A DNA stretch of 58,950 nt, taken from assembly GCA_029261155.1 (NCBI GenBank), contig JAJDBW010000011.1, forward strand, positions 1-58,950, in the 5' to 3' direction. A model generated the notes under the pieces. That model was not told where the DNA came from. It saw nothing but the letters and a program-made list of their open reading frames with translations, and did no database searches. This DNA comes from Nitrospirota bacterium. GTDB lineage: Bacteria > Nitrospirota > Nitrospiria > SBBL01 > JAADHI01. The number at the start of each line of letters is the position of its first letter. Position 1 is the stretch's first letter. Below are positions 27,393-36,371 of the stretch, piece after piece. Both the position numbers and the translations under genes were made by a program.

Positions 27393-28280
27393 CTAATCGT
27401 AGACCTCTCTGAAGCGCTTCCTGAGCAGATAACTTACAATGTTCAAAACGAAGGTTAAGAGAAAGAGGCTCATGCCTGCCGCGAAAATGGTTTGGTATTC
27501 GATGGTGCCCGTGGGCGTATCGCCCATACTGACCTGGACGATGTAAGCCGTAACCGTTTCAATTGGGACCAAGGGATTGAGGGTCAGGCGCGGTTGAAGT
27601 CCTGCGGCGATGGCGACAATCATGGTTTCGCCGACGGCCCGGGAGATGCCCAGAATAAAGGAGGAGACCACGCCCGAGAAGGCGGCGGGCAGCACCACTT
27701 GCGTGGCGACTTGAAGCCGAGTGGACCCGAGGGCGTAGCCGCCTTCTTTTAATCCGGCAGGCACGGCATGCATGGCATCTTCACTTAAAGAAGACACGAT
27801 GGGTACGATCATAATGCCCATGACAATGCCGGGGCTCAAGGCATTAAATCCGGAGAGGCCGGGAATCACTTTTTGGAGCAGGGGCGTCACAAAGATGAGT
27901 GCAAAATAACCGTAAACGACGGTGGGAATGGCCGCGAGGATTTCGAGAATGGGTTTAAGGATTGTGCGAACGCGGCGCGAGGCATATTCGCTGAGATAAA
28001 TCGCGCTGATCAGTCCGACTGGGAGCGCGACCGCCATGGCGATACTTGTGGTGAGAAAGGTGCCTGAAAAGAGGGGAAGGATGCCATAGTGTTTTTCGGA
28101 AAAAAGAGGCGTCCATTCAGTGTCGGTTAGAAAATCGAGGAGGGGAACGGTCTTAAAAAAGCCGACAGTTTCGAACAGCAAGACGCCGACGATACCCAGC
28201 GTCACCAAGACAGAAAGAAGGGCCGACAAAAAAAGGCCGACTTCAATTGTTCGCTCTATCCATTGCCGTGGTTTGGTCAT
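27393..28280 (-). CDS. pstC: Phosphate ABC transporter permease PstC
   Basis: The second membrane subunit of the phosphate importer, 295 residues with about six helices. [40 protein letters not shown] is the conserved PstC block, and [39 protein letters not shown] is the EAA loop. It begins 67 bases downstream of pstS; that gap contains a hairpin, and pstA follows directly. Confidence 0.95.
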   Translation of the reverse strand: MTKPRQWIERTIEVGLFLSALLSVLVTLGIVGVLLFETVGFFKTVPLLDFLTDTEWTPLFSEKHYGILPLFSGTFLTTSIAMAVALPVGLISAIYLSEYASRRVRTILKPILEILAAIPTVVYGYFALIFVTPLLQKVIPGLSGFNALSPGIVMGIMIVPIVSSLSEDAMHAVPAGLKEGGYALGSTRLQVATQVVLPAAFSGVVSSFILGISRAVGETMIVAIAAGLQPRLTLNPLVPIETVTAYIVQVSMGDTPTGTIEYQTIFAAGMSLFLLTFVLNIVSYLLRKRFREVYD

Positions 28281-28295
28281 GACATCGTTCGAAAA

Positions 28296-28326
28296 TCCCC
28301 ATGATCCGCAGTTACAGCGGAGGGGG
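28296..28326 (-). promoter_or_regulatory. Hairpin between pstS and pstC
   Basis: CCGC (28306-28309) pairs with GCGG (28317-28320), and an outer CCCC (28297-28300) pairs with GGGG (28322-28326). There is no T-run, so it is more likely an mRNA processing or attenuation stem that favours pstS than a full terminator. Confidence 0.4.
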
Positions 28327-28347
28327 TAGTGCCCTTCTGCACAGGCT

Positions 28348-29343
28348 TCAGCGCCCTTCTTTTTTTAAGAGCGCTTCCACATTAACCCCGATTTGCGCCC
28401 CTTCTCCCCCAAAGATCGAACCGGTTTTTTGTTTTTCGAAACGCGTCCAGGCCAAGCGGTAGGCGGCTTCGGGCAGGGCAATGTAGCCTACGTCTTTAGA
28501 TAGGAAACCGCCGTTTTCCATATAAAATCGAATAAACTGTTTGACCACGGGTCGCGCGGCGGATTCTTTTCGGATGTAGATAAAGATGGGGCGAGAGAGA
28601 GGTTGATAGTCGCCCTTTAGTACCTTGTCGTATTCCGGGGCGATGGGGCCTTTGCCGTTGGCGTCATTTTCGTCATCAATGGGCACCAGCTTGAGCCGGT
28701 CTTTATTAAATTCGTAATAGGCGACGCCGAAAAAACCGAGGGCGTTGAGGTCGGTAGAAATGCCCTGCACGAGAACGTTGTCGTTTTCACTGGCCGTAAA
28801 ATCGCCTCGGCTGGCAGCGCTTTTTCCGACAATCGCTTCGGTAAAATAATCGAAGGTGCCGGAGTCGACGCCGGGTCCGAAGAGGTGAATTTCACGGTCG
28901 GGAAAACCGGGGCGGATTTGGCTCCATCGCATGACCTGGCCTTGAGCCTCGGGTTCCCATATTTTTTTCAGTTCTTGCACCGTTAGCGCATTAACCCAAT
29001 CGTTCTTGGGATGAACCACGACGGCGATGCCGTCGTAAGCGACGGGTAGTTCGATATAGTGCACGCCCTTGGCGACGCATTGCTTCACTTCGGAGGCCTT
29101 AATGGGGCGGGAGGCGTTTGCAATGTCGATTTCTCCGGCGCAGAATTTCTTAAAGCCTCCACCCGTGCCGGAAACCCCAATGGTAATTCGTGCTTCTCGA
29201 TTTACGCTCCGGAATTCCTCGGCCACGGCTTCTGTAATGGGAAAGACTGTGCTCGAACCATCGATTTTAATCTGAGAGACTTCGGCAAGGCCGGGGGTCG
29301 CGAGGACAGCGACCAAGCTAATCGAACAAAGAAGGTGTTTCAT
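28348..29343 (-). CDS. pstS: Phosphate-binding periplasmic protein PstS
   Basis: This captures phosphate for PstCAB. A signal peptide ([20 protein letters not shown]) is followed by the family N-terminus [21 protein letters not shown]. Phosphate-binding blocks include [25 protein letters not shown] and [19 protein letters not shown]. The 331-residue length is normal. The ATG has AAGGAG about nine bases upstream. A direct-repeat Pho-box-like site lies ~90 bases upstream. First gene of pstSCAB-phoU. Confidence 0.95.
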   Translation of the reverse strand: MKHLLCSISLVAVLATPGLAEVSQIKIDGSSTVFPITEAVAEEFRSVNREARITIGVSGTGGGFKKFCAGEIDIANASRPIKASEVKQCVAKGVHYIELPVAYDGIAVVVHPKNDWVNALTVQELKKIWEPEAQGQVMRWSQIRPGFPDREIHLFGPGVDSGTFDYFTEAIVGKSAASRGDFTASENDNVLVQGISTDLNALGFFGVAYYEFNKDRLKLVPIDDENDANGKGPIAPEYDKVLKGDYQPLSRPIFIYIRKESAARPVVKQFIRFYMENGGFLSKDVGYIALPEAAYRLAWTRFEKQKTGSIFGGEGAQIGVNVEALLKKEGR

Positions 29344-29433
29344 ATGGACGCACTCCTTGTTTGCGTGGTGCGGCAGGATGCCTTATTAAAAATAAAATTG
29401 TATTCGGCTGGGATTACGGCTTGATTTCAAAGA

Positions 29434-29451
29434 TGTTAAATGAATGTTAAC
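29434..29451 (-). promoter_or_regulatory. Candidate Pho box upstream of pstS
   Basis: Two exact TTAACA half-sites on the minus strand (29450-29445 and 29439-29434) are spaced by 11 bases, the helical-phase tandem arrangement of PhoB/PhoP operators. The site is ~90 bases upstream of pstS. Confidence 0.55.
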
Positions 29452-29467
29452 TTTTTAATCGGGGGAC

Positions 29468-29503
29468 AAAAAAAGGGGTCGATATGTATCGACCCCTTTT
29501 TTT
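29468..29503 (-). terminator. Rho-independent terminator after nrdJ
   Basis: GGGGTCGATA (29475-29484) pairs with TATCGACCCC (29487-29496), flanked by A7 and T7. The element is symmetrical and could act on either strand. It separates nrdJ from the pstS promoter region. Confidence 0.9.
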
Positions 29504-29527
29504 AAAGTGTGTCTGCTTGTTACGAGA

Positions 29528-31966
29528 TCAATAGCAGCGTGAATAGTTGCACTGATAACATTTCTCGCAGCCTTCAGCGAAGATCAGTTCGCATCCGCAG
29601 TCCGGACAAGGAAAGGCCATTTTTTGGTTTTCGGTGATTTCTTCCATAACCGCCGTTGCGGTTTCCATCTCGTTCTCCGCTTCGCCGTCCGTTCCGTTAT
29701 TTGGGGGATAGCGCTCCTCGGTGACCTTGATTTCGAGGCTTTGATTGAAGATCTTCGCGATGGCGTCTGAACAAGAGAGCACCTTATCGGGGCCGATGCC
29801 GAAGGGTTTGTTACAGCGGATGCCGATGAGTTGCTTCACAATGTCGCGCGGGGCGACGCCGGCGCGCATGCAGAGCGAAATGAGACGGCCGATGGCCTCG
29901 TTGAAGGAGCCTTCGCATCCGCCGGCTTTCCCCATGGTGGCAAAGGCCTCGAAAGGCATGCCATCTTCATCCCGATTGACTGTCAAGTAAAGATCGCCGC
30001 AGGACGTTCGGCGGCGGGTGGTCGTACCCATCATGAGATCCGGACGCGGTCGGGGGGCGATGGTATGGAGGGCTTCTTCCCCTTTTTCTTTTTTGATAAC
30101 CGGAGCTTCCGCTTTGACCACGGGCGCCGCTTTCTTGCCTTTGTCCGATTTTCCGACATTCATGACCTGGTTGGGTCGGCAGCCATCGCGATACACGGTG
30201 ATGCCCTTGCAGCCAAGACGAAAGGCCAAGAGATAGGCCTCTTTGATGGATTCCGAGGTCGCTTCCGGCGGCAGGTTGATGGTTTTGCTGACCGCAGAGT
30301 CGGAGAATTCCTGAAAAGCGGCCTGCATGCGGACATGCGATTCCGCTGAAATCCCGTGCGAAGTGACAAAGACATCCTGCCAATACTGAGGCACTTGGTC
30401 GATGCCTTGCACCGAACCCTTGTTGTTTTGAATTTTTTCGAGCAAGTCCTCGCTATAAAAACCTTCGCGTTTGGCCACTTCGATAAAATAGCTGAGAACA
30501 TAGGGCAGATGTTCGCCGTCCATGACGTTTTTGTACCAGATGAGGGAAAACTCCGGTTCGCAACCGCCGGAGGTATCGGCGATCATCGAAATGGTGCCCG
30601 TCGGTGCAATGGTGGTGAGATAGGAATTGCGAAGACGCAGGCCTTGCGCTTCGTGCCGCGAACCCTTCCAATAGGGATAGGTGCCGCGCTTTTCCGCAAA
30701 GCGCGTCGATTCGTCACGGGCGATGTCGTGGATAAAGCCCATAACGGTTCGGGCCATGTCGATGCCTTTTTCCGAGTTATAAGGAATCTCGAGTTTAAAG
30801 AGCATGCGTGCAAAACCCATTAAGCCCAGGCCGATCTTCCGGTTGCCTTTGGTGATTTTTTCGATCTGCGGGATGGGATAATTGTTCATGTCGATAATGT
30901 TATCGAGAAAATGCACCGAGGTGCGGACGGTTTTTTCGAGTGCCGCCCAATCGACGCGAACGAAGCCATCCACTTCGACGAGGTGGGCCTCGAGATTGAT
31001 GCTGCCGAGGTTGCAACTCTCGTGGGGCAAGAGCGGTTGTTCGCCGCAGGGGTTTGTGGCTTCCATATCGCCGATCTGAGGCGTGGGATTGGCGCGGTTC
31101 GTGGGATCGATAAAAAACAGTCCCGGTTCGCCGGTTTGCCAGGCCTGCTGGGCGATCTTGTCCATCACGACCTTGGCCGAGAGTTTTCGAACGGGCTCTC
31201 CAGATCGGGGCGAAATCAAGTCATAGTCTTCGCCCTTTTTATAGGCTTCCATGAACTTGTCGGTGATGGCGACGGAGATATTAAAATTGGTGACTTCCGA
31301 AGTATCGGCCTTGCACGAAATAAAATCGAGGATGTCGGGATGATCGACACGGAGGATGCCCATGTTGGCTCCGCGTCGGGTGCCGCCTTGCTTGACGGCT
31401 TCCGTGGCATGGTTGAAGACCTTCATAAAGGAGATGGGCCCCGAGGCCACGCCGCCGGTGGTACGCACGACATCGTCTTTCGGGCGGAGCCGGGAGAAGG
31501 AAAAACCGGTGCCGCCGCCCGATTTGTGGATAATCGCGGCTTGCTTGACGGTTTCGAAAATCGACTCCATTGAATCTTCGACGGGAAGTACGAAGCAGGC
31601 CGAAAGTTGCTGGAGGTCTCGACCGGCATTCATCAGGGTTGGAGAGTTCGGGAGAAAACGTAAATCGGCCATAAGCCGGTAGAAAGACTCTTCCGTTTTT
31701 GTCAGATCGGCTTGGGGCTCGTAAGCCAGGTCGCCTTGGGCAATATTTTTCGCAACACGGCGAAAAAGATCGGAGGGTTTTTCAATGGCACGGCCGTCGG
31801 GCCCTTTGACCAGGTAGCGCTTTTCTAAGACCCGGAGCGCATTCTGGGAGATTGCAGGTTCGTGTGTCTTGGGGTTTTTTGCGCCATTAAAGGACTTTTC
31901 CGGCGTTTGGACCGTCTTAATCTGCTCTTGCGATTTTGCCGTTCCGTTCTGCTTTGTCGTCTCCAT
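29528..31966 (-). CDS. nrdJ: Adenosylcobalamin-dependent (class II) ribonucleotide reductase
   Basis: NrdJ reduces ribonucleotides to deoxyribonucleotides using B12 and needs no oxygen-dependent small subunit. The N-terminal ~50 residues are polar. The barrel domain contains FLPNSPTLMNAGRDLQQLSACF with the first active-site Cys, SGGGTGFSFSRLRP, NPCGEQPLLPHESCNLGSINL with the radical Cys and Glu, and APTGTISMIADTSGGCEPEF. After residue ~650 comes a TSCPD-type domain (RRTSCGDLYLTVN), and the C-terminus has a Cys pattern (CPDCGCELIFAEGCEKCYQC) that probably shuttles electrons or binds zinc. The start is ATG 31966 with AGGAGG just upstream. Promoter and NrdR-like boxes lie upstream. No nrdAB or nrdDG is in the window. 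Confidence 0.96.
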   Translation of the reverse strand: METTKQNGTAKSQEQIKTVQTPEKSFNGAKNPKTHEPAISQNALRVLEKRYLVKGPDGRAIEKPSDLFRRVAKNIAQGDLAYEPQADLTKTEESFYRLMADLRFLPNSPTLMNAGRDLQQLSACFVLPVEDSMESIFETVKQAAIIHKSGGGTGFSFSRLRPKDDVVRTTGGVASGPISFMKVFNHATEAVKQGGTRRGANMGILRVDHPDILDFISCKADTSEVTNFNISVAITDKFMEAYKKGEDYDLISPRSGEPVRKLSAKVVMDKIAQQAWQTGEPGLFFIDPTNRANPTPQIGDMEATNPCGEQPLLPHESCNLGSINLEAHLVEVDGFVRVDWAALEKTVRTSVHFLDNIIDMNNYPIPQIEKITKGNRKIGLGLMGFARMLFKLEIPYNSEKGIDMARTVMGFIHDIARDESTRFAEKRGTYPYWKGSRHEAQGLRLRNSYLTTIAPTGTISMIADTSGGCEPEFSLIWYKNVMDGEHLPYVLSYFIEVAKREGFYSEDLLEKIQNNKGSVQGIDQVPQYWQDVFVTSHGISAESHVRMQAAFQEFSDSAVSKTINLPPEATSESIKEAYLLAFRLGCKGITVYRDGCRPNQVMNVGKSDKGKKAAPVVKAEAPVIKKEKGEEALHTIAPRPRPDLMMGTTTRRRTSCGDLYLTVNRDEDGMPFEAFATMGKAGGCEGSFNEAIGRLISLCMRAGVAPRDIVKQLIGIRCNKPFGIGPDKVLSCSDAIAKIFNQSLEIKVTEERYPPNNGTDGEAENEMETATAVMEEITENQKMAFPCPDCGCELIFAEGCEKCYQCNYSRCY

Positions 31967-32013
31967 CACCCCTCCTGTTGATGTCCATTAACCCAATTTA
32001 ATTGTAGCGTAGG

Positions 32014-32042
32014 GTAATAGCGGAATCAATGATTTTTGTCAA
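32014..32042 (-). promoter_or_regulatory. Candidate sigma-70 promoter for nrdJ
   Basis: Minus-strand TTGACA (32042-32037) and TATTAC (32019-32014) have a 17-base spacer. They are ~45 bases upstream of the nrdJ start. Confidence 0.5.
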
Positions 32043-32049
32043 GGGGAAA

Positions 32050-32065
32050 ATACAATATATTGCGG
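32050..32065 (-). promoter_or_regulatory. Candidate NrdR box (proximal)
   Basis: The plus-strand 16-mer ATACAATATATTGCGG matches the palindromic NrdR consensus (ACACAATATATTGTGT-like) at about 13 of 16 positions. It lies just upstream of the nrdJ -35 box. Confidence 0.5.
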
Positions 32066-32080
32066 AATTTATTTTTAGAC

Positions 32081-32096
32081 TAACAGGATGTTGTGG
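32081..32096 (-). promoter_or_regulatory. Candidate NrdR box (distal)
   Basis: A weaker match, about 11 of 16, whose start is 31 bases from the proximal box. Paired NrdR boxes are usually spaced by about three helical turns. Confidence 0.4.
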
Positions 32097-32150
32097 AATG
32101 TCTGGAGATATCTTGTGGAAAAGGTGTGGACGAAGAGGCTTGAAAAGCGC

Positions 32151-33143
32151 TTATTCGATGCGAAAATAAAGCGACCTTCCGCTTCGGTCTACCACAGCGT
32201 AGGCGGTTTTTTGCGTATTGTTCACCTGTCCTTCCGCCTTTAAAAGGAAGTGGTCGCTTCGGGTTGTCAGCCAATTGAGGCTGCCCGCATCGAGCATCTC
32301 TTGCCAGACCGCCGCAAGTTCCTTCTGAAGATGATTTGTAAAGGCCGGCACACTCTCAAAGGGACGTTTTTCCATAATCCGGCGGGCCTCCGTCTCATCG
32401 ATCGCCTCGCTGAAGCTTTGCAGTACCAACGGGTCGGCGGTGTTGACATTGATTTTCCCCATTTCTTTTCCTGCGCCGTAGATGGTGAGGTAGGGTGAGA
32501 TTTTCCGGTAGATCTCGTCGCTGATGCCCTGGACCATTTGGAGTTCTTTTAAGGTTTCGAGGGGGCCATTTTTGGGGCAATATGCCGGATCGCAATCCCG
32601 GTAGTCGCCGGACTCCGCGCCGAAGGGCTGAGGCTCGCCATCAATGTCGATCCAATCAATAATCGGATCGACCAGGTTTGGTTCGACCTCAAGCAATTCG
32701 AAAAGCCGTTTGAGTTGATCCACCCGCCCAGGAACGACAGACTCGGCACCGGTGGCCCGGGAGGTTTCGAGGAGCATGTTGAGATTGATTTTGCGTTCCT
32801 CGTCGACGATGAGTCCGCTGAGGATACCGTCGCCCAAAGGATAATCGGGAATGGGCGTCGCCCAGAGTTCATCCAAGCCGTCATAGATATTGCTGCTGCG
32901 CGTGTCTTCCTTAATTAAGCCCTTTCCCGCCGTGACGGCGGAGCGGGCGAGGTAGAAGGCCTTTAGATCATCTCGAAAATTTCCGGCGGCGCGCAAGTCG
33001 GCGCGGGCTTGAAAATCGCCCTCCAGGATGATGACCACGAGGAGGAAAATAATCACCAAGCTCAGCAGCAGGGCAAAGCCGCCTTGGTTTTTCATCACCG
33101 CAGCGTGCAGGGCGAGGGGTCCTTTATGAGGCTGTTTTTTCAT
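32151..33143 (-). CDS. gspK: Type II secretion minor pseudopilin GspK
   Basis: GspK is the large tip pseudopilin of the type II secretion system. After a basic leader comes GFALLLSLVIIFLLVVIILEG, the prepilin-like helix without Glu5, as expected for GspK. The globular part has the long alpha-domain (ARSAVTAGKGLIKE, then INLNMLL, then DWIDIDGEPQPFGAE) and a C-terminal KINVNTADPLVLQSFS, a typical GspK helix-hairpin segment. Start codons at 33143 and 33095 are both possible; neither has a strong ribosome site. It is the last gene of the operon, whereas gspK usually follows gspJ. Confidence 0.9.
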   Translation of the reverse strand: MKKQPHKGPLALHAAVMKNQGGFALLLSLVIIFLLVVIILEGDFQARADLRAAGNFRDDLKAFYLARSAVTAGKGLIKEDTRSSNIYDGLDELWATPIPDYPLGDGILSGLIVDEERKINLNMLLETSRATGAESVVPGRVDQLKRLFELLEVEPNLVDPIIDWIDIDGEPQPFGAESGDYRDCDPAYCPKNGPLETLKELQMVQGISDEIYRKISPYLTIYGAGKEMGKINVNTADPLVLQSFSEAIDETEARRIMEKRPFESVPAFTNHLQKELAAVWQEMLDAGSLNWLTTRSDHFLLKAEGQVNNTQKTAYAVVDRSGRSLYFRIE

Positions 33144-33690
33144 AAGAGAGGACCAAGAAGGTCACGTCCATTTTATCGGGATCGGAAAAACGGGTTTTCA
33201 TTGCGAGGCGCTTGATGCGCAGGCGCTGGGGTGCGTTTTCGACGGCCGTCAGAAAGGGGATAATCTGGGCAAGGCTGACATTTTCGAGTTTCACCTCCAC
33301 CGGAATCTCTCGATAGGGTTTTTGAACCTGGGGCGTAAGCGGACGGATAAAAGCGATGTTGCCGCGCACGCCATTCTTGGCGGCATTTTCTTCAAGAAAA
33401 GAAAGGGGCGAAAAGGTGGTCTCTGCAGGGAGCCGCAACTCAAGGGCCTGAATCTTTTTTGAGAGACTGAGGTACTCCCCTCGTAAGCTCTGCATCTCCT
33501 GCAGGGCGGCCTCCTTCCTGGAGATGAGGCTTTCCAACTGCGCCATACGTGCCAGGGTGGGATCGATCTGCGTGAAATAGAGGATCAACACGAGGGCGAC
33601 TAGGCCGCCGCCGCCCAACATCCATTTTTCACGGAGGGAGAGCCGCAATAAAAATTGGTCGATCCCTTTAAGAAGGCCGGTTTTTTCCAT
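33124..33690 (-). CDS. gspM: Type II secretion inner-membrane platform protein GspM
   Basis: This is a bitopic inner-membrane protein that pairs with GspL. The N-terminal cytoplasmic LLRLSLREKWMLGGGGLVALVLILYF gives one membrane helix. It is followed by a coiled-coil-prone periplasmic segment (RMAQLESLISRKEAALQEMQSLRGEYLSLSKKIQALE) and a ferredoxin-like domain. Length is 188 residues. It overlaps the end of gspL by 23 bases and gspK by 20 bases. Confidence 0.85.
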   Translation of the reverse strand: MEKTGLLKGIDQFLLRLSLREKWMLGGGGLVALVLILYFTQIDPTLARMAQLESLISRKEAALQEMQSLRGEYLSLSKKIQALELRLPAETTFSPLSFLEENAAKNGVRGNIAFIRPLTPQVQKPYREIPVEVKLENVSLAQIIPFLTAVENAPQRLRIKRLAMKTRFSDPDKMDVTFLVLSYEKTAS

Positions 33691-35389
33691 GCCTGCCTCC
33701 TTCGCTTACGTCCATTTTAATTCGAAAGCGCACCTGTTTTTGGTCGGCCATCACCTTTGCATCGCTGACCTCGACGCCTTGAAAATGGGGGGCGCTGAGC
33801 AGTCCGCCCCGGATGCGGTCGACCGATTCAAAGGAATCGGTCTGGGCCTGAATTCGAATTTTTCCGCTGTCAATGACAATATCGAAGACGTCGATCTTCA
33901 CGCCTTCCGGAATCGCATCGGAAATTTCCTTTAAGGCTGCGAGCGGACTCATCTCGTCCACCCCTAAAAAGGCGCCGGTGCGATGGAGTGTGCTGATCGC
34001 GCTTCGGGTTTGGTCGACCTCGCTGACCACGTTTTTTACCTCTGGGAAGGCTTCGGTAAAACGGGCGCGCAGGTCCTGCTTTAAGCGCTGATAGCGATTT
34101 TCTTTTAGGTTAAAACGAAGCGAGAGATTGCCTGCCATCAGGGCGAGTAAGACCAGGCCGATGAGGCCAATCGTGACAAAATGGCGTCGCTTTTCCCGAC
34201 TTTCTTTCCCGAAGACAAAGGGGCCTTTCCGAAAGTTGATCGGCGGCCCATCGCTTTCTTGAAAGGCCACGCCGAAGGCTTGGGCGTAGACGGAAGAGGC
34301 CAGGTCTGCATTCACGGAATCGAGGCCGATGACGGTACCGGCCCGGCTCTTGGGGCCGCGGTTGAGGGGTACCGCCTCCATTTCGAGGGTCTCGGCCAGA
34401 TGGGTGCGAAGTCCGCTGAGGGTTCCGCCGCCGCCGCAAAGATGGAAAGCACCCAGCGTCTCGCCCTCGCTCGATGCCTTGTATCGCGAGGGTGAAAAGG
34501 CCCGAAGTGTCTTTTCAATTTCAGATTGCAGGAGGGCAACCCCTTTTTGAATGACTGCAGCGGCTTTGGCGTCTTCGGGTGCTTCGGCCCCTTGTTCCTC
34601 TGAGGCCTGATCGAATTGAAGCCCGATTGTTTCCTTTTTTTCTTCCGCATCGTCCCAGGAGAGTCCCAGGTCTTTTTGCAGCAAAGCCGTGATCAGGTCG
34701 CTTCCCATGGGTAGAGTACGCACCCAATCGAGCGTTCCGTTCGAGAGAGAACAAAGCACTGTTCTTGCCGCGCCCAGGTCGATGACGAGGATGTTGCTCG
34801 GAATGTCGGCATTTTCTTCCACCGGTGTTTCGAGAAAATACTGCGCGAAGGCATAAAGGCCCAGCGGATTGGGGCCGATCCAAGCGGGATCGATACCGAT
34901 GGGTTGAAGGGCGGTCAAATAGGCCCGGAGGGTGTCGTTACGAATTGCAGAGACCAAGAGCCGACTTTGATGTTGGCCGACAGCGATCTCAGCTTCTTCA
35001 AGTTCAGACTGTGGGCGATCGGCCAGTGTCATGTAGTCGAGGGTGACGGCGTCTAGATCGAAAGGGAGTTGCGCTTCGGCTTCGAAGGGGACAATCTGCT
35101 GAAGCTTTTTGGGATCGGAAAAAGGAAGGCGCATTTCGTGCGTCGAAACGACGTCTCCGGGGATGGAAAGCGCGATCAGATCGCCTGGCAAAATTTTAGC
35201 TTCCAAGAGGAGTGTTTTGAGCACTTCAATCTGGGCGTCTTTTAATGGTCCGGATTCCGTCGGTCCTTCCGTGCGCGGAACAACCCGGACGAAGGAGTCG
35301 ATCAGGCGGGTACCGCGAAGCCCTTTGGCCAGGCGCACCCCTTTAATCGTCGCTTTTCCAATATCCAAACCGAGGATGTTTTGTCCCAT
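33668..35389 (-). CDS. gspL: Type II secretion protein GspL (PilM-like cytoplasmic domain)
   Basis: GspL recruits the GspE ATPase to the membrane. The first ~390 residues form an actin-like domain close to PilM (NILGLDIGKATIKGVRLAKG, then ILVIDLGAARTVLCSLSNG, then FHLCGGGGTLSGLRTHLAE). One membrane helix (FVTIGLIGLVLLALMAGNLSLRF) and a periplasmic ferredoxin-like domain follow. At 573 residues it is longer than the enterobacterial ~400-residue GspL, because the complete actin-like fold with its phosphate-binding loops is kept. AAGGAAG precedes the ATG. It is cotranscribed between gspN and gspM. Confidence 0.88.
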   Translation of the reverse strand: MGQNILGLDIGKATIKGVRLAKGLRGTRLIDSFVRVVPRTEGPTESGPLKDAQIEVLKTLLLEAKILPGDLIALSIPGDVVSTHEMRLPFSDPKKLQQIVPFEAEAQLPFDLDAVTLDYMTLADRPQSELEEAEIAVGQHQSRLLVSAIRNDTLRAYLTALQPIGIDPAWIGPNPLGLYAFAQYFLETPVEENADIPSNILVIDLGAARTVLCSLSNGTLDWVRTLPMGSDLITALLQKDLGLSWDDAEEKKETIGLQFDQASEEQGAEAPEDAKAAAVIQKGVALLQSEIEKTLRAFSPSRYKASSEGETLGAFHLCGGGGTLSGLRTHLAETLEMEAVPLNRGPKSRAGTVIGLDSVNADLASSVYAQAFGVAFQESDGPPINFRKGPFVFGKESREKRRHFVTIGLIGLVLLALMAGNLSLRFNLKENRYQRLKQDLRARFTEAFPEVKNVVSEVDQTRSAISTLHRTGAFLGVDEMSPLAALKEISDAIPEGVKIDVFDIVIDSGKIRIQAQTDSFESVDRIRGGLLSAPHFQGVEVSDAKVMADQKQVRFRIKMDVSEGGRHGKNRPS

Positions 35390-35404
35390 GATCTTCCTTA
35401 AATA

Positions 35405-36316
35405 TTAGGTGCCCAGGGGCACCTGCCGTCCGTTGACGGAGAGCTGAGGGCGGCGAAGCGCACCGTTGACCCGTATCTTCAGCGGATCGCGGCCGTTGTA
35501 GCCTTGAACGAAGAGCATCGCCATTTCTTTAATGTTGCCTTTGGGCGTGGCCCGCATGACCAAGTTGAGGAGGCTGGCATCGATCGGGTTTCGGAGCTGG
35601 AGGTTCGCGCGTTCCCCTTGAATGTCGGCCATCTCTCCTTGTGCCGAAAATTGATTGAAGTCAATGCGGCCTTCCTTCCACGAAAGCTGGGCCGCTAACT
35701 TTGAAAACGCGAGCTCCCCGATGGGGATAGACCACCCACCGATTTCGGAGAATCGTCCGTTCTCAAGGGTAAAACGCATTTGGCCTGTTCCTTTTAAGGG
35801 GTCTTTTTCGAGCCAAGCGCCTTCCCCTTGTAAGGAAGAGAGCAGACCGAAATTTCCCAATCCTGCCTCGCTTAAATTCACTTGATTGCCCTCAATCGAC
35901 AGGAGATCGAAGGCCAGTCCGCTCTCCTCTTGCTCGATGGAAAGATTTCCGCTGAGTTTGCCGCCGCCCAATTCACTTTGAAAGGCGATCTTGGCGTGTT
36001 GTTTAAACAAGAGGGAAAAGGGAGCGAGGCGCATGTCGAGGGTTGTCATCTTGAGATCAATTCGCTCTGTCCCCTTTCCGCCGAACACTTGGCTTGGACA
36101 GGAGGCGACAATGCCTTCCCCTGAGAGATGAAGCGGCAGCGCCAATCGGCGCGCTGCGATTTTTACGCGGCAACCACTCTCGGCTTCGACCCACGCGAGG
36201 GCCTGTCTTTCCAGGGTTTCTAAGGGAAAGGTTCGATAGAAAAAAAAGATGAAGGCCGCCAAGGCGAAGAGGGTATAGCCAAGGACGAGCGCGAGTTTTT
36301 CCTTTTGTATTTTCAT
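35405..36316 (-). CDS. gspN: Type II secretion protein GspN
   Basis: GspN is an optional inner-membrane-anchored periplasmic component. There is one N-terminal helix (LALVLGYTLFALAAFIFFFYRTFP), then a beta-rich AsmA-like domain of ~270 residues: FEVEAESGCRVKIA-type opening, LDMRLAPFSLLFKQHAKIAFQSELGGGKLSGNL, and the closing DPLKIRVNGALRRPQLSVNGRQV. This pattern matches the long GspN type found in delta-proteobacteria. It sits between gspJ and gspL rather than at the end of the operon, so its stoichiometry may follow that of the platform genes. Confidence 0.82.
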   Translation of the reverse strand: MKIQKEKLALVLGYTLFALAAFIFFFYRTFPLETLERQALAWVEAESGCRVKIAARRLALPLHLSGEGIVASCPSQVFGGKGTERIDLKMTTLDMRLAPFSLLFKQHAKIAFQSELGGGKLSGNLSIEQEESGLAFDLLSIEGNQVNLSEAGLGNFGLLSSLQGEGAWLEKDPLKGTGQMRFTLENGRFSEIGGWSIPIGELAFSKLAAQLSWKEGRIDFNQFSAQGEMADIQGERANLQLRNPIDASLLNLVMRATPKGNIKEMAMLFVQGYNGRDPLKIRVNGALRRPQLSVNGRQVPLGT

Positions 36317-36371
36317 TGAGTCTGTCGCTTTCCTCGTACAGTACCCTTATTCATCGGGCTCCGTCTCGTTT

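Noticed and set aside
31970-32150. Cobalamin riboswitch before nrdJ
   Set aside because: The leader is only ~180 bases to the neighbouring stop codon and no B12 box or four-way junction pattern is visible.
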